A DNA stretch of 64,000 nucleotides. Origin: Pelecanus crispus. Lineage: Eukaryota > Chordata > Aves > Pelecaniformes > Pelecanidae. The DNA lies in contig NC_134646.1 of the NCBI RefSeq assembly GCF_030463565.1, positions 18,132,001 through 18,196,000 on the forward strand, in the 5' to 3' direction. Positions 1-12,418 of the stretch are shown piece by piece. Below the pieces are notes generated by a model. It did not search any database, had not been told where the DNA came from, and saw nothing but the letters and a program-made list of their open reading frames with translations. The first letter of the stretch is position 1, and each line of letters opens with the position of its first letter. Made by a program: the position numbers and the translations under genes.

Positions 1-660
1 AAACGTACTCCTTCTAAATATGCACTAGGGTAACATTATGAATTCACTAGTTCTGCTTGAACTAAACAAGATTACTTGTGTGTAAAGTTTTTTTCCATAT
101 GTAAATTTCTGTAGAATCCGTCTACTCTAGTCCAGTTAAAAATTAAAAAAAAAAAAAGTTACTCAGCCCTCAACCATAAACAATGGAGATGTTCTATGAT
201 TCCAGAATTTTGTTACATTTAGTACTTGAAAGCAATAAATTACTTATTCATCTCTGAATGAATGGATTTTTTGATCTATATTGTGCTTTATTCCTCACTG
301 TGTTTTCTGGTCTTAGCATGAGTTACATCTACATATTTTTGCAGAAGCATAGTAGTATATGTTCAGTGGAACCTGACGGAGGAAAAAAAATCAGACCTTT
401 TGTTTGTGACAACAAAGTAGCTGTTGATAAAAGTAGAAAACAAGTAGAAAGAAGAATTAGACAAACATGAATTGAAATATTGGCTGATAAAAAGAAGAGT
501 AACATATTCGTAACTACTTTGTAATTGAAACATCCACTGTTAATTTTACATCAGAAATAACATTTATTGTGTGTATATCATTCCTCTGAATGAATTAAAC
601 CAAGCTGAAAGATTATAAATTAAACTCCATAGATCTCTATATAAAGCCTATATATAAAGG

Positions 661-725
661 AATTATTATTCCACTCCAACAGATGGCAAAACTGAGTAAC
701 CACGACTAAGATCTGAATCCAGGAA
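661..725 (-). repeat. possible MIR-like SINE trace
   Basis: The plus strand reads ATTATTCC, then ACAGATGGCAAAACTGAG, then ATCTGAATCCAGG. This matches in order the reverse complement of the MIR core as I know it (TTATTATCCC, ACAGATGAGGAAACTGAG, TCGAACCCAGG), with the middle degraded. MIRs are ancient amniote SINEs kept at low copy in birds. The match is short and could be chance. Confidence 0.3.
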
Positions 726-3669
726 GGGACTTAAGTATTGCAAGAGTGACTGAAAAGCAGGGTCCTAAACACTCTTGCACAGTTGCTATCTAACGCTGTG
801 ACTCCCCAAACTGGATTTTTTGCTTAAATGTGCTCGAGGCACCTTAAGCAGCCCCTCTGAGAATGCTGCTCTTGCCACAGTACCTCCCTCTGGTCCAAGC
901 CCCAGGAGAGACCCAAGGTTACACCTTCCCTCTTCCACATCCCTGACAAATTTGCTGTGGTGGGAAAGTGTTCCCAGGGTGGGCCTAGCAGTAAAATAGT
1001 CAAAATGGCATGGCTCCTCTTCCTGTCTCCAACACACTGACTGCTGATGTTTAGAAAGTTCAGGGAGGAAGGGGGAGCTCTGGATGCACCTCCCTCCTTG
1101 GCCTGAGAAAGCCAAAGCCCCAGCATCATTTCCCTGTGACAGCACCCTACGAGTCCATTTGGGTAGGAACACTGTCCTTTTACCAAAACCAGTAAGCCCT
1201 GTGCTGAATGTATGAAGATTCACAGGACTGAAAAGGAAGAAGGGGAGAAGCACGGCTTGGTAGTGCCCTGCTTCAGGCAGCTTGTAGTGGAGGCATCCCC
1301 CTTTCTAGTCCCACTCCATGAAATGTTCATGCACGGCCTACAGCACCCAAACTGGTGGTTTGAGCACACTCCTGGGGAAGTATTGCATGCCTGCTGGCAG
1401 CTGGCTCTTCCACTGTCGGCATAAATCCTGGACCTCAGGGCCATTACACGTGAAGAGATGTTGTCTCTCAGCTCTTATACTACCTCCTAAACTCATATAA
1501 CCAAAAAAGCTTTCATTTAGCTCTTTGAGTACAAGGCTGTAGTTATCTGACTTCTTGAAACCCGAGGGATATAAGAAAGCTCCATAAAGTACGAAATAAA
1601 ACACTTGTGTCCCCAAACCTGTTGGTATTTCAGTCTTTCATCCATCCTATTAGGATGCTGTAGACAGCTCCTCGGGTTGTCCATGCTTGTGGGCCATGCT
1701 CTGCAGCCCTCTGCCAGGCCTGGGCTTCAGGGTCGTAACTCTTACAGTCGCTTTAAGTCAGTGGAAAAACTGGAGGTAGAAATCAGAACACCTGACTCCT
1801 GTGTGTATCCTTTAAACTTTATCCTATGCTCCTCTTAGAAGTTTCATATATAACCAGTCTGACGTATTATCCACAGAAACTGTTAATTGTCTGTTGGGCT
1901 CATTGGGCAATTAATGGCTTCTGTGAGGGTATAGCAAAATGAACAGAATGAACTATATTTGTTCAAGAGGTTCCTAATCTAGCAAGCCCAGATTGACTAA
2001 ATGGCCCCCAAAAGAGCAAGTCCAATAAGGCAGAAATGTAACCATCACATCTGAGTGGTTCTGAAAAGAAGGCAACTACTGATCTTAAATTACTTATCAT
2101 TAATATTTACAGGATTATATATGCTTTGCAATATGTGGCACACTCCAAAAAGCAGACAGGAAGTGTTTTCATAGTCAATGAGGTATGCAGCTATTCCTAT
2201 GTGATTAAATACCTGATCCTTACATTCAGTCATGTTACTAAATTATTATGTCCAAATCTTTGCCTTTTAAAGTCACCTATGACCTCTGTTTTATGCAGGA
2301 AAAATTGCTAGCAATATACAATAATTGTTTTTTTTCACACTACTTCTGAAGGCAAAATCAATATCTGGGCACAGTGGCCACTGTACTTGGTGCTAGCCAT
2401 TCTCCTCACCTTCCTCAGTGCCAACATACAACGTACCACACCTTTCTCCTCTCAGTAGCAAAATTAGGTGGGACTTCATAGGGGAAGCTAAAGACATGAG
2501 GCTATTACCAATCTAGGGAAGAAAAGACTTTAAAAAAATGTGGGGTCCCAAGTGTGAGCAACCGGACAGCTACCTCTTCCCTCTTATAATGATGGGACTT
2601 CGGTTCCTTCATAGTGCAGTTGCAATCAGTTTATCGTTAACTGAGGGAGACTTTCTCAGACAGGTCCATCACAGGTCATTTGCCTTTTAATAATCAAAAC
2701 ATCTTCACATTGATCTGGAAACCAAGCAGTGGCTGACAGAATACAGGTTTGGTATGCTCCCAGGTAACACATAGCCCAACAAGCTCAGCATGTCCTATCC
2801 TGCACATTTGGTAGTGATGTGAAATTAAGCCCTGTCATTTTTTTGTGGCTTTTTTATTTTTGTGGCTATGAATAGAGAGGTTGTGCTTGGATGTAACTGG
2901 AAGTTACCCTATGCACAAGCATGCTTTTTTCAGCCATTTCTTAAAGACCTTTATGCCATCCAGAGCATTATATCAGCTGTGCTCTGCTGAACAGCGCCTT
3001 CCAGAGAACATTTCTTTAAAAGGAAAATGACATTGATCAGTTCTGTTGCATTAGACATAATTTTTACTACACATCCACTCAGCTGTCTGCTCTGTTTGAG
3101 CCAACCACTGCCACTCTCTTTAAAGCAAGAAAGTTATGCTGGAGGAACCAGCCAAAGAATTGCAATCATTGTAATCAACTGCAGAAAGTTCAGAGCTGGC
3201 TGGAGACTGATTCAACACCAGGATGCAACTTGTACATCAATCCTAATTAAAAGAGGAAATGGATTTGTTGGACAAATACAATGTCTCAGGGCAATTCCTA
3301 TCACAAACGATAACAGCTACCAAATTTTACAAATTGCCTAGTCTAACACTATCATCAGAAGACAGCTGGAAAGGGTAGAGTTGCTTGAAGAATGACATTT
3401 GAGCTAGGTGGAAAACTCTGCTAATGATTTCTCTTGCAATTTCTTTTGTAGCCAAAAAGAACTGTCTTTTGAAAAAGAGTAGAAAACCAAAACTTATAAC
3501 TGAAAAAAGAAAGTTGGCCTTCTACTTTCCAGTTGTTGATGAAGACACAAAATTTCCAATGTATTTTCACTAAAGTATTTCATACTGGAGACGAAAAGAA
3601 AAAGGTGGACTTCTTCCAGTTAGCCTTACTGTCCAAGTCAGGAAGAGGAACTTTAGTCACTGCTCTGCT

Positions 3670-3924
3670 TTATTGCATAAGAGATCTGGTTTCTAAAATC
3701 CCAACTCTGGCTACAGGAAAATACTGACTGGGGCATTGTAGAAGAATAGGAACAGTTAATTGTATGAGTTCAAGCTCCCTGCGCTGTTCAGTCACCACTT
3801 CTGCAGCAAGGACCTTGGCAATGACTGTTTCATTCCATTTCCCCCGCGCACTAGGTATTGCCCAGGCAGTGCCAAGCACGTCTCTGAACAGCCCAGATGC
3901 CACGTAGTCGTTCCCCAGAGCAGC
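3670..3924 (-). other. exon-like segment with CpG cluster
   Basis: On the minus strand an acceptor-like sequence (TCATTTGTCATTCACAG) precedes an open frame of 84 codons ending in TAA at 3,672-3,670. That stop overlaps an AATAAA hexamer (3,674-3,669), so it could mimic a terminal exon with its poly(A) signal. Five or so CpGs lie in the first 85 bases, which is unusual in this CpG-poor window. The peptide begins with AALGNDYVASGLF and resembles no family I know. One other frame is open for about 45 codons. It may be a pseudo-exon; its start phase (0) agrees with the candidate at 11,843-11,899. Confidence 0.15.
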
Positions 3925-6900
3925 CTGTGAATGACAAATGAGCAGTGTTCACATAACACGGGATCCCAGGAACTTCCAGCCTGTCTGCTAACCTACCTTA
4001 ACGACAATGTCCAGTTAGTCCATGATGACTCCTGAACACATATGTCTCCTCTGATACATGAATACTAACATCAAGAAGCAGTACGTAATTTGTTTTGATA
4101 GTGCCGTAGCATACCACATGCATCCCTCTGGTGTGACAGTCTCAAAGTGCAGAAGGGTGATGTATGCAGCACTGCTATAGAAGTGGGAAGCACTGTCAGT
4201 TCTGTAGTAGTCCAGCAGGAGCAAAAGCACCCCCCACTGAGATGTTCTAAAGATATCCTTATTTATTTTGGCTTCTGTCACTTCAGGATCATACCCTTGG
4301 GTAAGACAAACTGGCATCATTCTAACTCAAGAAGTAGCATTCATACCCTTGTTACTGTTTAACTGTGGCTCTATCTCAAATATTTCTCTAGCTGATGTGT
4401 AAATAACACTCTTCATCAGTTTATCTTCTATTTTTGAGGCTTTTCTTTAAGCTCTTTTAATAGAGTTTCTGGGAACAGCGGTTTATGTGTCAGTGTGCAG
4501 CTTTGAAATAATAGCTGTCATATTTATTTTCAGGTCGACAGTCTTCATATTTTGGCAGAGCATTATTTGTTGCTGCTATGTGGAGTTCATCTGAGCTACA
4601 GGCACACTTGTCATCCTTTGCCTGTGCTGGCCACACTCTGGGAATGTCTGCAATCAATTAAAAATATGGTGCAACCCATTGCCTTTTTGGATACATGTTT
4701 CTTTTTCTGGACACTGTCCTTTTAAGTGGTGGTTGTCCAATGTATGCAAGCTGCTGTGTTGTCCTTGTTTTGATCCAAGAGAGCTCTTCATCTTTTTTTA
4801 CCTTAAGGAATTGGGGTTTTGGTGAGATTTTTGCATAGCAAATCAGGCCTGCAGTGTCAAAGAACTGTGGAGTTCACTCTGTAGACTGTGCCTAGTCGTT
4901 CCTCACTAACATGCACTAACCAACACCTTACAAGAGCTTTGTTCAGCTTCACTCTGGATTTTCCAGTGGTTTCTCTCAATTTTCTTCCCAGCTCCCATTA
5001 GGACCCAGTCTCATCTTAGTTAGCCCTCAAAATTGCAAGACTCTGCTTACTCTGAGCCAATCTCACACATATGTTTCATTTTTACATGGAATTCAGGGTT
5101 CCTCGCATTTCTGTATTACCACTTCACAGTCTGCCTCTGCTCTACTTAACAGAAAATTATTAACTGCATCAAGCTTTTCAGAACCAGCCGCTGTCAAAAA
5201 CAAGGCTACCTTCTGAATGTCTTCATTTGTACTGGCACTGCTTGCTTACAAACACAGAGCAAAGTGCCTACTGAATTTGCTTCTGTTGTCTTCCACATTT
5301 CCGGAGAGTTTTGGCTCTGATAGAGATTTGAAGTTCCCCATTCCTCAACTTAGGCTATTTTTATTCTTGGTACCATGTGGTGCTCAGTAACCATTTGGAG
5401 ACAAGGTGTTTAACACAGATCTATTCCATTCAGTGTGTCTGCTCCAGCTGCCTCTGTATTACAGCAAATGAGTCCTTTACAGATACAACTCCTCACATCT
5501 TTAACTGATTACAAACTCTTTTTGTGTAGATATGGGGTTTTTTTCCTGATGAATGGCTTTTTCTGAGCAATCTACAGGCTGTATATGCATGGGACTATTC
5601 ACTGCGACAATTTGCTGTTCTTGCTGTGTGATTTAACATACTATAGCTTTTGCCCCACAGCTATTGCTTCAAAACTTGTTAGCTATTTGGGTTATTTTTG
5701 TAAGAATATGCAAGAAACTTCAGATTTTACAAGACAGTTTGCAATACCAGCTTATGTCTTTGCAAACAAACTCCTATGAACATTACCAGAAAATACAATT
5801 AAAGATGTTGGAACTGTAGCTGAAATAAATCAGTTATTCAAATGGATAGCTACAATCTACTTTTTTGAAACACATCTTTGCAGCACATATTAGCATACAG
5901 CTCTTATGTTGCTCTGGAGAAAGTGGAAGAAAAAATAGGGACATTTTTGACTGCAAAGATAAGAGAGCAATCCCAATGGAATTTGAATCACACATCCTTC
6001 AGGAGCTGTAAGAGCAAATAGAAGGAGCCATCCTTAGCTGGTTCAACTGGCACAACTCCATTGAAGTTCAATAGTTCATCTTCACAAAGCAGTGACCAAA
6101 GAAAGAGAAACTATCCGCTCTTTAAAAAGTTAAGGCAGTAAGCAGCATAATATGAAAGCAGTGACTCGACAAATCTTCCTATAGCGGTAAAGATAGACTT
6201 CATGCAGCTTTAGATACCCTGCCAGCAGCTGAGCTACAAGTCACATTGCATGACCCACCTGACGTGTTTACTGAGAACTAGAACAATTTCTTACCAAATG
6301 CTGAGCAATTTGATGGGACACAGTCTTTTAAAAAAGGCTGGCTGATAAAAAGTACATGTGTGTTATACTTGTATACAAGTGAACATTTCAGTGCGTCCTG
6401 ACCAGCAGAGGCTATGAAACTGAAGATATGTGTGAGAATGACAAGAGATGTCCTCTGGAGGTCTGGTTAGTCAGTGAAGACCACGGCTGCTCTAACACCA
6501 GCTGATGATTTCCCACATCCCACTCCTAGACAGGACTCTTAACTTTCATAATACAGCTACAGATAGTCCTGAGAAGGTTTGCTGGGACTAGGCAGAATAG
6601 GGAAATCTGTGCATGCACATTTATCTACCAACTAGAAAAGTCCCTTTGTGAGCTCTTATCTTAGACTGAGTTGAATGGTATGAGTATGGTCTATGCTTCA
6701 TAAATGCTTTAAAGGGTTTCTTATTTTTTTTTTTAATCTCCTCTTGCAATATTTCTTAATTTCCATTGTTCATGAACATTAGGGCTATTTTATGTTTTTT
6801 GTTTTATACCTTGAGCCCAATTCACGTTTCCCTGAACAGCAAAAATCTGATGTTAAACACAGCCTTCACATTACATATGTTACCAATTGCAAAGGCAAAA

Positions 6901-9900
6901 AGAAAGGGGAGTAAGAGGGACGAGGCTGACTTGAAGCAGAAGGTAACAAACTGTACCTTGAAAATAAATATTGCAATTACTTTGCTCTGGGAGCAAGCTG
7001 GAGGGCAACCTGCATCAATTTTGTACTCAGCAGCTGTAAAAATCTGGAAAATTGGTCTACCATACAGCCCACCCCACCCTGAGCTGGACTTAGAGTCCCC
7101 ACTTCTGTCCTGAAGTAACAAAAGAAACACTTCAGCATAAATATGTGACTATTCAGACTGATTGAACTAGAGAAACTACTGGAAAAAATATTGTCCAAGT
7201 GGTCAGATCAGAATATAATCTCTGTATCAAGAGAACATTGTTCACATGGATTGGTGGCGAAAGATGAAGGTGAGCTTATGTTTTGTTGGCTCTTTGCCAG
7301 GAGATTCCTCAGGCTGGTGGTAGAAACAGGCACAACCTTGATGACCTGTAAAATTTTTAAGTATTCTTTTCTTAGCAAGGTGTATATTCAATGGAAAAGG
7401 CCTTGATGAGTTGGATTTGGCTTACATGGGGTGTAAGAGGTACTGAAGCACTTCCTTAACCTATGTAGATTTGCAGCTGTGGTGGGCAAGACCACCTAAT
7501 TTCTAGGGGTTTACCTTTGCAAAACTGAGAATGTTTGTTACTAAGCAGCTTCTTCAGATGGTCACAAGCCTATTTAGCCGAAGCATTTTCATTTTAGATA
7601 ACAATACAAAACATCTAAATGCTCTCTCCTCCCTCAAATTAAGGTCTGACCCTTTTCTCAAGGGAGTCAATAGCAAAACACCCCATACACTTCAGTGAGA
7701 ACAGATTCCCCTTGGCAAGTGGGAATCAAATCCTTTTCACTTCTGATTTACATTCTGTCCACTCTTAAAGATCCTGGCCTCGGAAGAGAAAAAGCATTAT
7801 TTTCTGATGACTTGGAATAGAGAAATATTCATGCTTTCACAGCTTTATTGACTCACTAATAAACACAAAAAACCTTCAGTAGAATATGCAGCAAAAATTC
7901 AGAGAACTCCTACCTGGCAGATAGATTGAGCAGTACGGTGCCATTTTACTGCACAAAGTTGCTACTTTTAAGGCATAGTAATGATTCCAACTAACGAAAG
8001 ACAGCACCAAGATTGGTTGGAGTGACAGAAATTATGGTAGGATATTCTTTCAAGGTCTCCTTTCCTTCAGGTTTTGAAGTAATTGATTTTGGATTAAAGT
8101 TAGTGAATTTGATATTCCGTTTATGAGAAATTAAAAAGTGATGAGGAAAACCAACATCCTCTCTCACTATTAAATCACATGGAAACCTTTGGTAATGATT
8201 AAAGCTAATGTTCATGTTTTGATATCATCTAGGCTGAAACATGTTGAGAGAAATTGTGAATATAAATCATATTGAAATTCTAGGCCAAAGACCTTCATTT
8301 TTCATGAAATGGAGATTAAAAAACGCTGGGCAAATAGTATCTGTCTATCAGTTTAAAAATGTCACATAGAGTAAAAAATACATCCATTTGTCCCCCTGCA
8401 AGAGGCTTATAAAGAGTGATGATTTTATAACCAAAGACACATTGCCCTAAACAAAAATGGGTCAGCTACTCAGCTGCAAATTGGAAAGCTCCAACAGAGA
8501 TCTCAGAATTTCCCCTGATAATGCTAGAGCCAGCTCAAAAGAGTCTCTACCAAAGAGTTATGAGATGAACGGGTTGAGGGTTGGAAAATATAGAATAATT
8601 ACAAGTAATTTCCAAGTACTGAGACCCAGGGTCATTTGCGTGTCAGTCCTCAATACCACAGCAAATGGGTTTGGGCTATCGTAATGCTGATACATTTAGT
8701 GCACTTGGCTTTCTGTTCAGAAGGTATGCTATGGTGCTTGGGTGGAATACTAGACTTTTGTAAAAAATTATCTTAAATGGGTTCACCTCAAGTATCTAAT
8801 TTTTAAAGGGTTGCTGTAAACCATTAGGCTTGTATAGACAATCATTTGCAGGTGATGCAAATGGAAAATAAAGACAGGCAGTTACAGAGAAGACTTGCAT
8901 TAAAAGGGCTGAGAATAAACATTGCATCAGACATCTTAAATGTGTTCTGGAAAGACCATGCAGAACAAGAGATTAATGACTTAAAATGAGCTTAATTAAT
9001 TATTAGCCAGTAGGCTTCATGAAGGCTCATATCTTTGAACAGAATATAAATCATAAGTAAACTAGATGTAGGGCCTGCATTATGCTGAGAAATAAAACTG
9101 GAGTTCATTTAGAATCAGAAAAAATTGAAAAGACATTGCTCAGTATCACCATTTACTTTATCAGGGACAACACCACAGAGCTGAAGCTGCACAAAAAATG
9201 AAGCCCAGCAATAAAATGTCAGTAACTCATGGCTGAAATACTTGCAGGATCTCATTCACAGACTATGGCTTCTGCTTCACAACTCACTCACAAAAACAGA
9301 GAGACGGAAACTTAAGCACAAATAGAAGAAACTGAAGTTCAGGCAAGAAACATGAAAGAAATTTTTCCTGGCTGATGCTGATGCCAGACTATTGGGCTAC
9401 TCAGCCTGTAGAGAAACTGTCACTATGTCTCGATCCTCAGCACTGTTGGGTTTTGCTGCAAATTGCAGTTGTGAAGACATAACTTGCATGGCTGGTTAAG
9501 ATACAGACCTTCAGGAATCTTTCTCAGACTCCATGGGTCAGCTCTCCCTCTACCATACAGCTGCTAGTCTGGCACTGATGTTTAAGTAAACCAGTTCAGG
9601 AAAAAGCACTGAATAAACTAAAAGTTACTCTATCCAAGACCTGGGAATCCAACTCAAGCCTGTCTTATCTTGAGAAGTAGCCATGCACAATAATGGCCAA
9701 TTCAGGGAAACAGCATTTCTTCCCTCCTTTAAACAAACAGCTTGACCAACACATTAAAAAAAAAAAATCTACTCTGAATGCACCGTTTATATCCATCTTT
9801 CAGCATCAAACTCCCATTCCTGAGCAAGACAACAGACCTAAATCCTTCGTTAGCTTCATAGCTAGGTAAAGATGAACATCAAACTTCTCTAGCTGCAGTT

Positions 9901-11842
9901 AGCACAAGACGTGTTCCCTTTTATTTCTCCTAGGCTTTGTCTATACTTAAAAGACTCACCAGCACACATATGGGTATGTCTACATGGTATTTTCCAGGCA
10001 GTTGTGAACGCTAGCTGCCTGTGCTGCTCTTTGGACAGATGTGAGACAGCTTTGAAACAGAAGCCATGTTGCTGTGGTTAGTGCAGAGCCCAGGCTTTTG
10101 TACTCCACAGCATATTTATTCCCAAGCTAACTGCAGCTATGTGCTTTCTTCTTCAGAGATGGCTCGCATCATGCCACTTGCAGGACAGACAGAAAAAAAA
10201 TCATTACTTCCTGCAAAAAAGCAGCTTTGGCTGGCAGCATAAAAAGAAATCCAGTTTTATGCAGTCAGGAATCTTATTACAGCAATCAATAGGCAAAGAA
10301 AGTCCTATTTCTGATGTAGGTTATTCTGTTGGGTGTTTAAGTTTGCCTCCTGGCAGTATTACAGTTAGCAAGGCAGGCTTCAGGGGACTTACCCTTAGGG
10401 ATGGCTGTAGGCAAGCAAGAACAACACAGTTGCAATAGGCCTCATGCTTTATAGGACCCTGGGCTATGTGCACTTTCATGTGAGCCCATGCTTTAGATGG
10501 CTCTGAATTTAGCAAATGCTGCAAGTCCTGCCCTGACACACATCCCCTTGTTAATTATGTTAAGTGCTCTCACATGAGGTAAACCCACTGACAGACACCC
10601 ATTTTGTCTGTTCAAACTTACTCTAAAAGGCAAAGCAAATTTAGGTTGGTCTGCATGTCCCAGCTTAAGCAGAGCAAAGTGAATAAATAATAAATAGTAA
10701 TTGGGGTTAGAGCACAGCTGCTCTGACTTCCCAGGTCTTGTCAGCTGGCTCTTCCTACACTGCCAGCTGACCCAGTTGGTTGCAGTGCATGTACCGTGGA
10801 CATGTTTTATGAATGATGTTTTTGTTTGCTTCTCCATCATCAAACCTTGGCAGACAGCAATTACCTGCTAGACATAAGGTCTTTTGACTCCATTGTGAAA
10901 GTCTCTAGGAAATAATGTTCAGTGCAGTTCAAACAAAAGCTTTCCACATTTGCCTCTTCTGTCCTTCCCTTTAGGTAGCTGTCTACCTACCTACCTATGT
11001 CCCTCCTTCCTGTGCACTCTTTGCAGTGACAAACGTTTGTGAGAGATCTCTTTCTGACAGTGGAAATAATGAAAAAAGCAGAGTATCTGGGCTTCAGAAG
11101 CATATTCATGTAATTTGTTCACACATATTAATATAAAGATTTCCATTTTGATGCTTGGCTTTTGTCCTTCTTCTAAGATACAAAATGCCAAAAGGGTGGC
11201 AGCTGAAAAGGCAGGGATGGATTCATATAACAGGTCAGACTAATCGTTCTTGTCACATAGGATGGCTGAGACCATGTCTGCTTAAAAATACAACTTAAAA
11301 CATAGTGTACTATTGTTATTGCACATACCAAGAAACTACAAGGCGTGGAGGGAACAAAGAGAGGTGCTGCTTCATAGCAGCTCAAAGTGTCTCAGGGCTG
11401 GGTGGGGCACATAGGGTACTAGGCAAACAAGCTGCCAGCAAGCTGCACTAGTGCTTAGCACCAAATACGATTTCCTATTCAAAGTACTCTATAAACAATA
11501 ACAAAGGGAAATGTGTGTACCCTTGCATGCAAAGTACTGCTATTGTTGGGGGGTGTTGTGTTTGGTTGCATGCAAAATAGAGCTACTACAGGGTCGGGGT
11601 CATGTTTTCCTTTTATGAAGGAAAAGAAAATGCTTTTTCATCAAAATCAAAATGCTTCACTAGAGTATTTTCGACTGAAATTTAACCTGTATAATCTCTC
11701 CTGTCCAGTGTGTAATTTTTGCCAAAGGGAGGGTGGAAGAGTCTGACTACAGAAGCCTCTCCCACCTGAGAAGCAGAAAATGACAGCACAGCCACTCCAA
11801 CCCAGGCTCCCTAAAGACTGGGAAGATCCTCCACGGACTTAC

Positions 11843-11899
11843 CTGCCAGGGATGACCTTCATGCTTCACAAGAAGTCTTTGTAAATTCTGGATTCCTTT
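11843..11899 (-). other. candidate 57-bp internal exon
   Basis: The minus strand shows a long pyrimidine tract ending TTCATTTCACCAG, then 57 bases open in one frame only (19 codons, KGIQNLQRLLVKHEGHPWQ), then a textbook CAG|GTAAGT donor. Both ends are at codon phase 0. The splice sites are among the best in the window. I recognise no protein family, and a segment this short can be open by chance, so coding status is unproven. Confidence 0.25.
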
Positions 11900-12372
11900 C
11901 TGGTGAAATGAATGGGAAGGAGAAAACAAATCGTAAATTCTGCAGGGTGGGAAAACTTTCCTAGCCAGCTCAAACCCAGGCTAGTGAAATTCTAACTCTC
12001 AGGAATTACTTCATCCATTTGCTGGATCTGCTTGATGCTAGTTGTAACTTTAGACAGGTATGGAAAAATAAAGGCATTGTAGCCATTTATTTTGTATTTG
12101 CTCTCTCCCTCTGAATATTTAAAGTCTTCCCAGGGATTCCTACTATCTGCAATATGTAGGAGTTAGGAGAGAGATCTTCCATGACTAACCTAATCCTACC
12201 TTTTGAGTTTATCTGGGCACGTTCCTGCAAGATGATTATTTTCTTTCTCTAACTGACTTGATAGGAATATGTACGTTTCCAGTGGTGGTGAAATTTCTTG
12301 TCTCTGGCTATAAAATCCTGGTCACAGAAACCTCGGGGGGTTTGTCCTAAACATAAAAATGAATAGCCCAAG

Positions 12373-12418
12373 CTTCAGTTATAATTAACTCCAAACTTCA
12401 GTTATTATTAACTCCAGC
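12373..12418. repeat. two-copy tandem repeat, 23-bp unit
   Basis: The unit CTTCAGTTATAATTAACTCC starts at 12,373 and recurs from 12,396 with one internal change (ATAATT to ATTATT). It is a simple local tandem duplication in unique sequence; no function is suggested. Confidence 0.7.

Noticed and set aside
786-1253. Minus-strand 155- and 120-codon overlapping frames in a GC-richer patch
   Set aside because: Two frames are open at once because of base composition. There is no recognisable domain, start context or splice structure.
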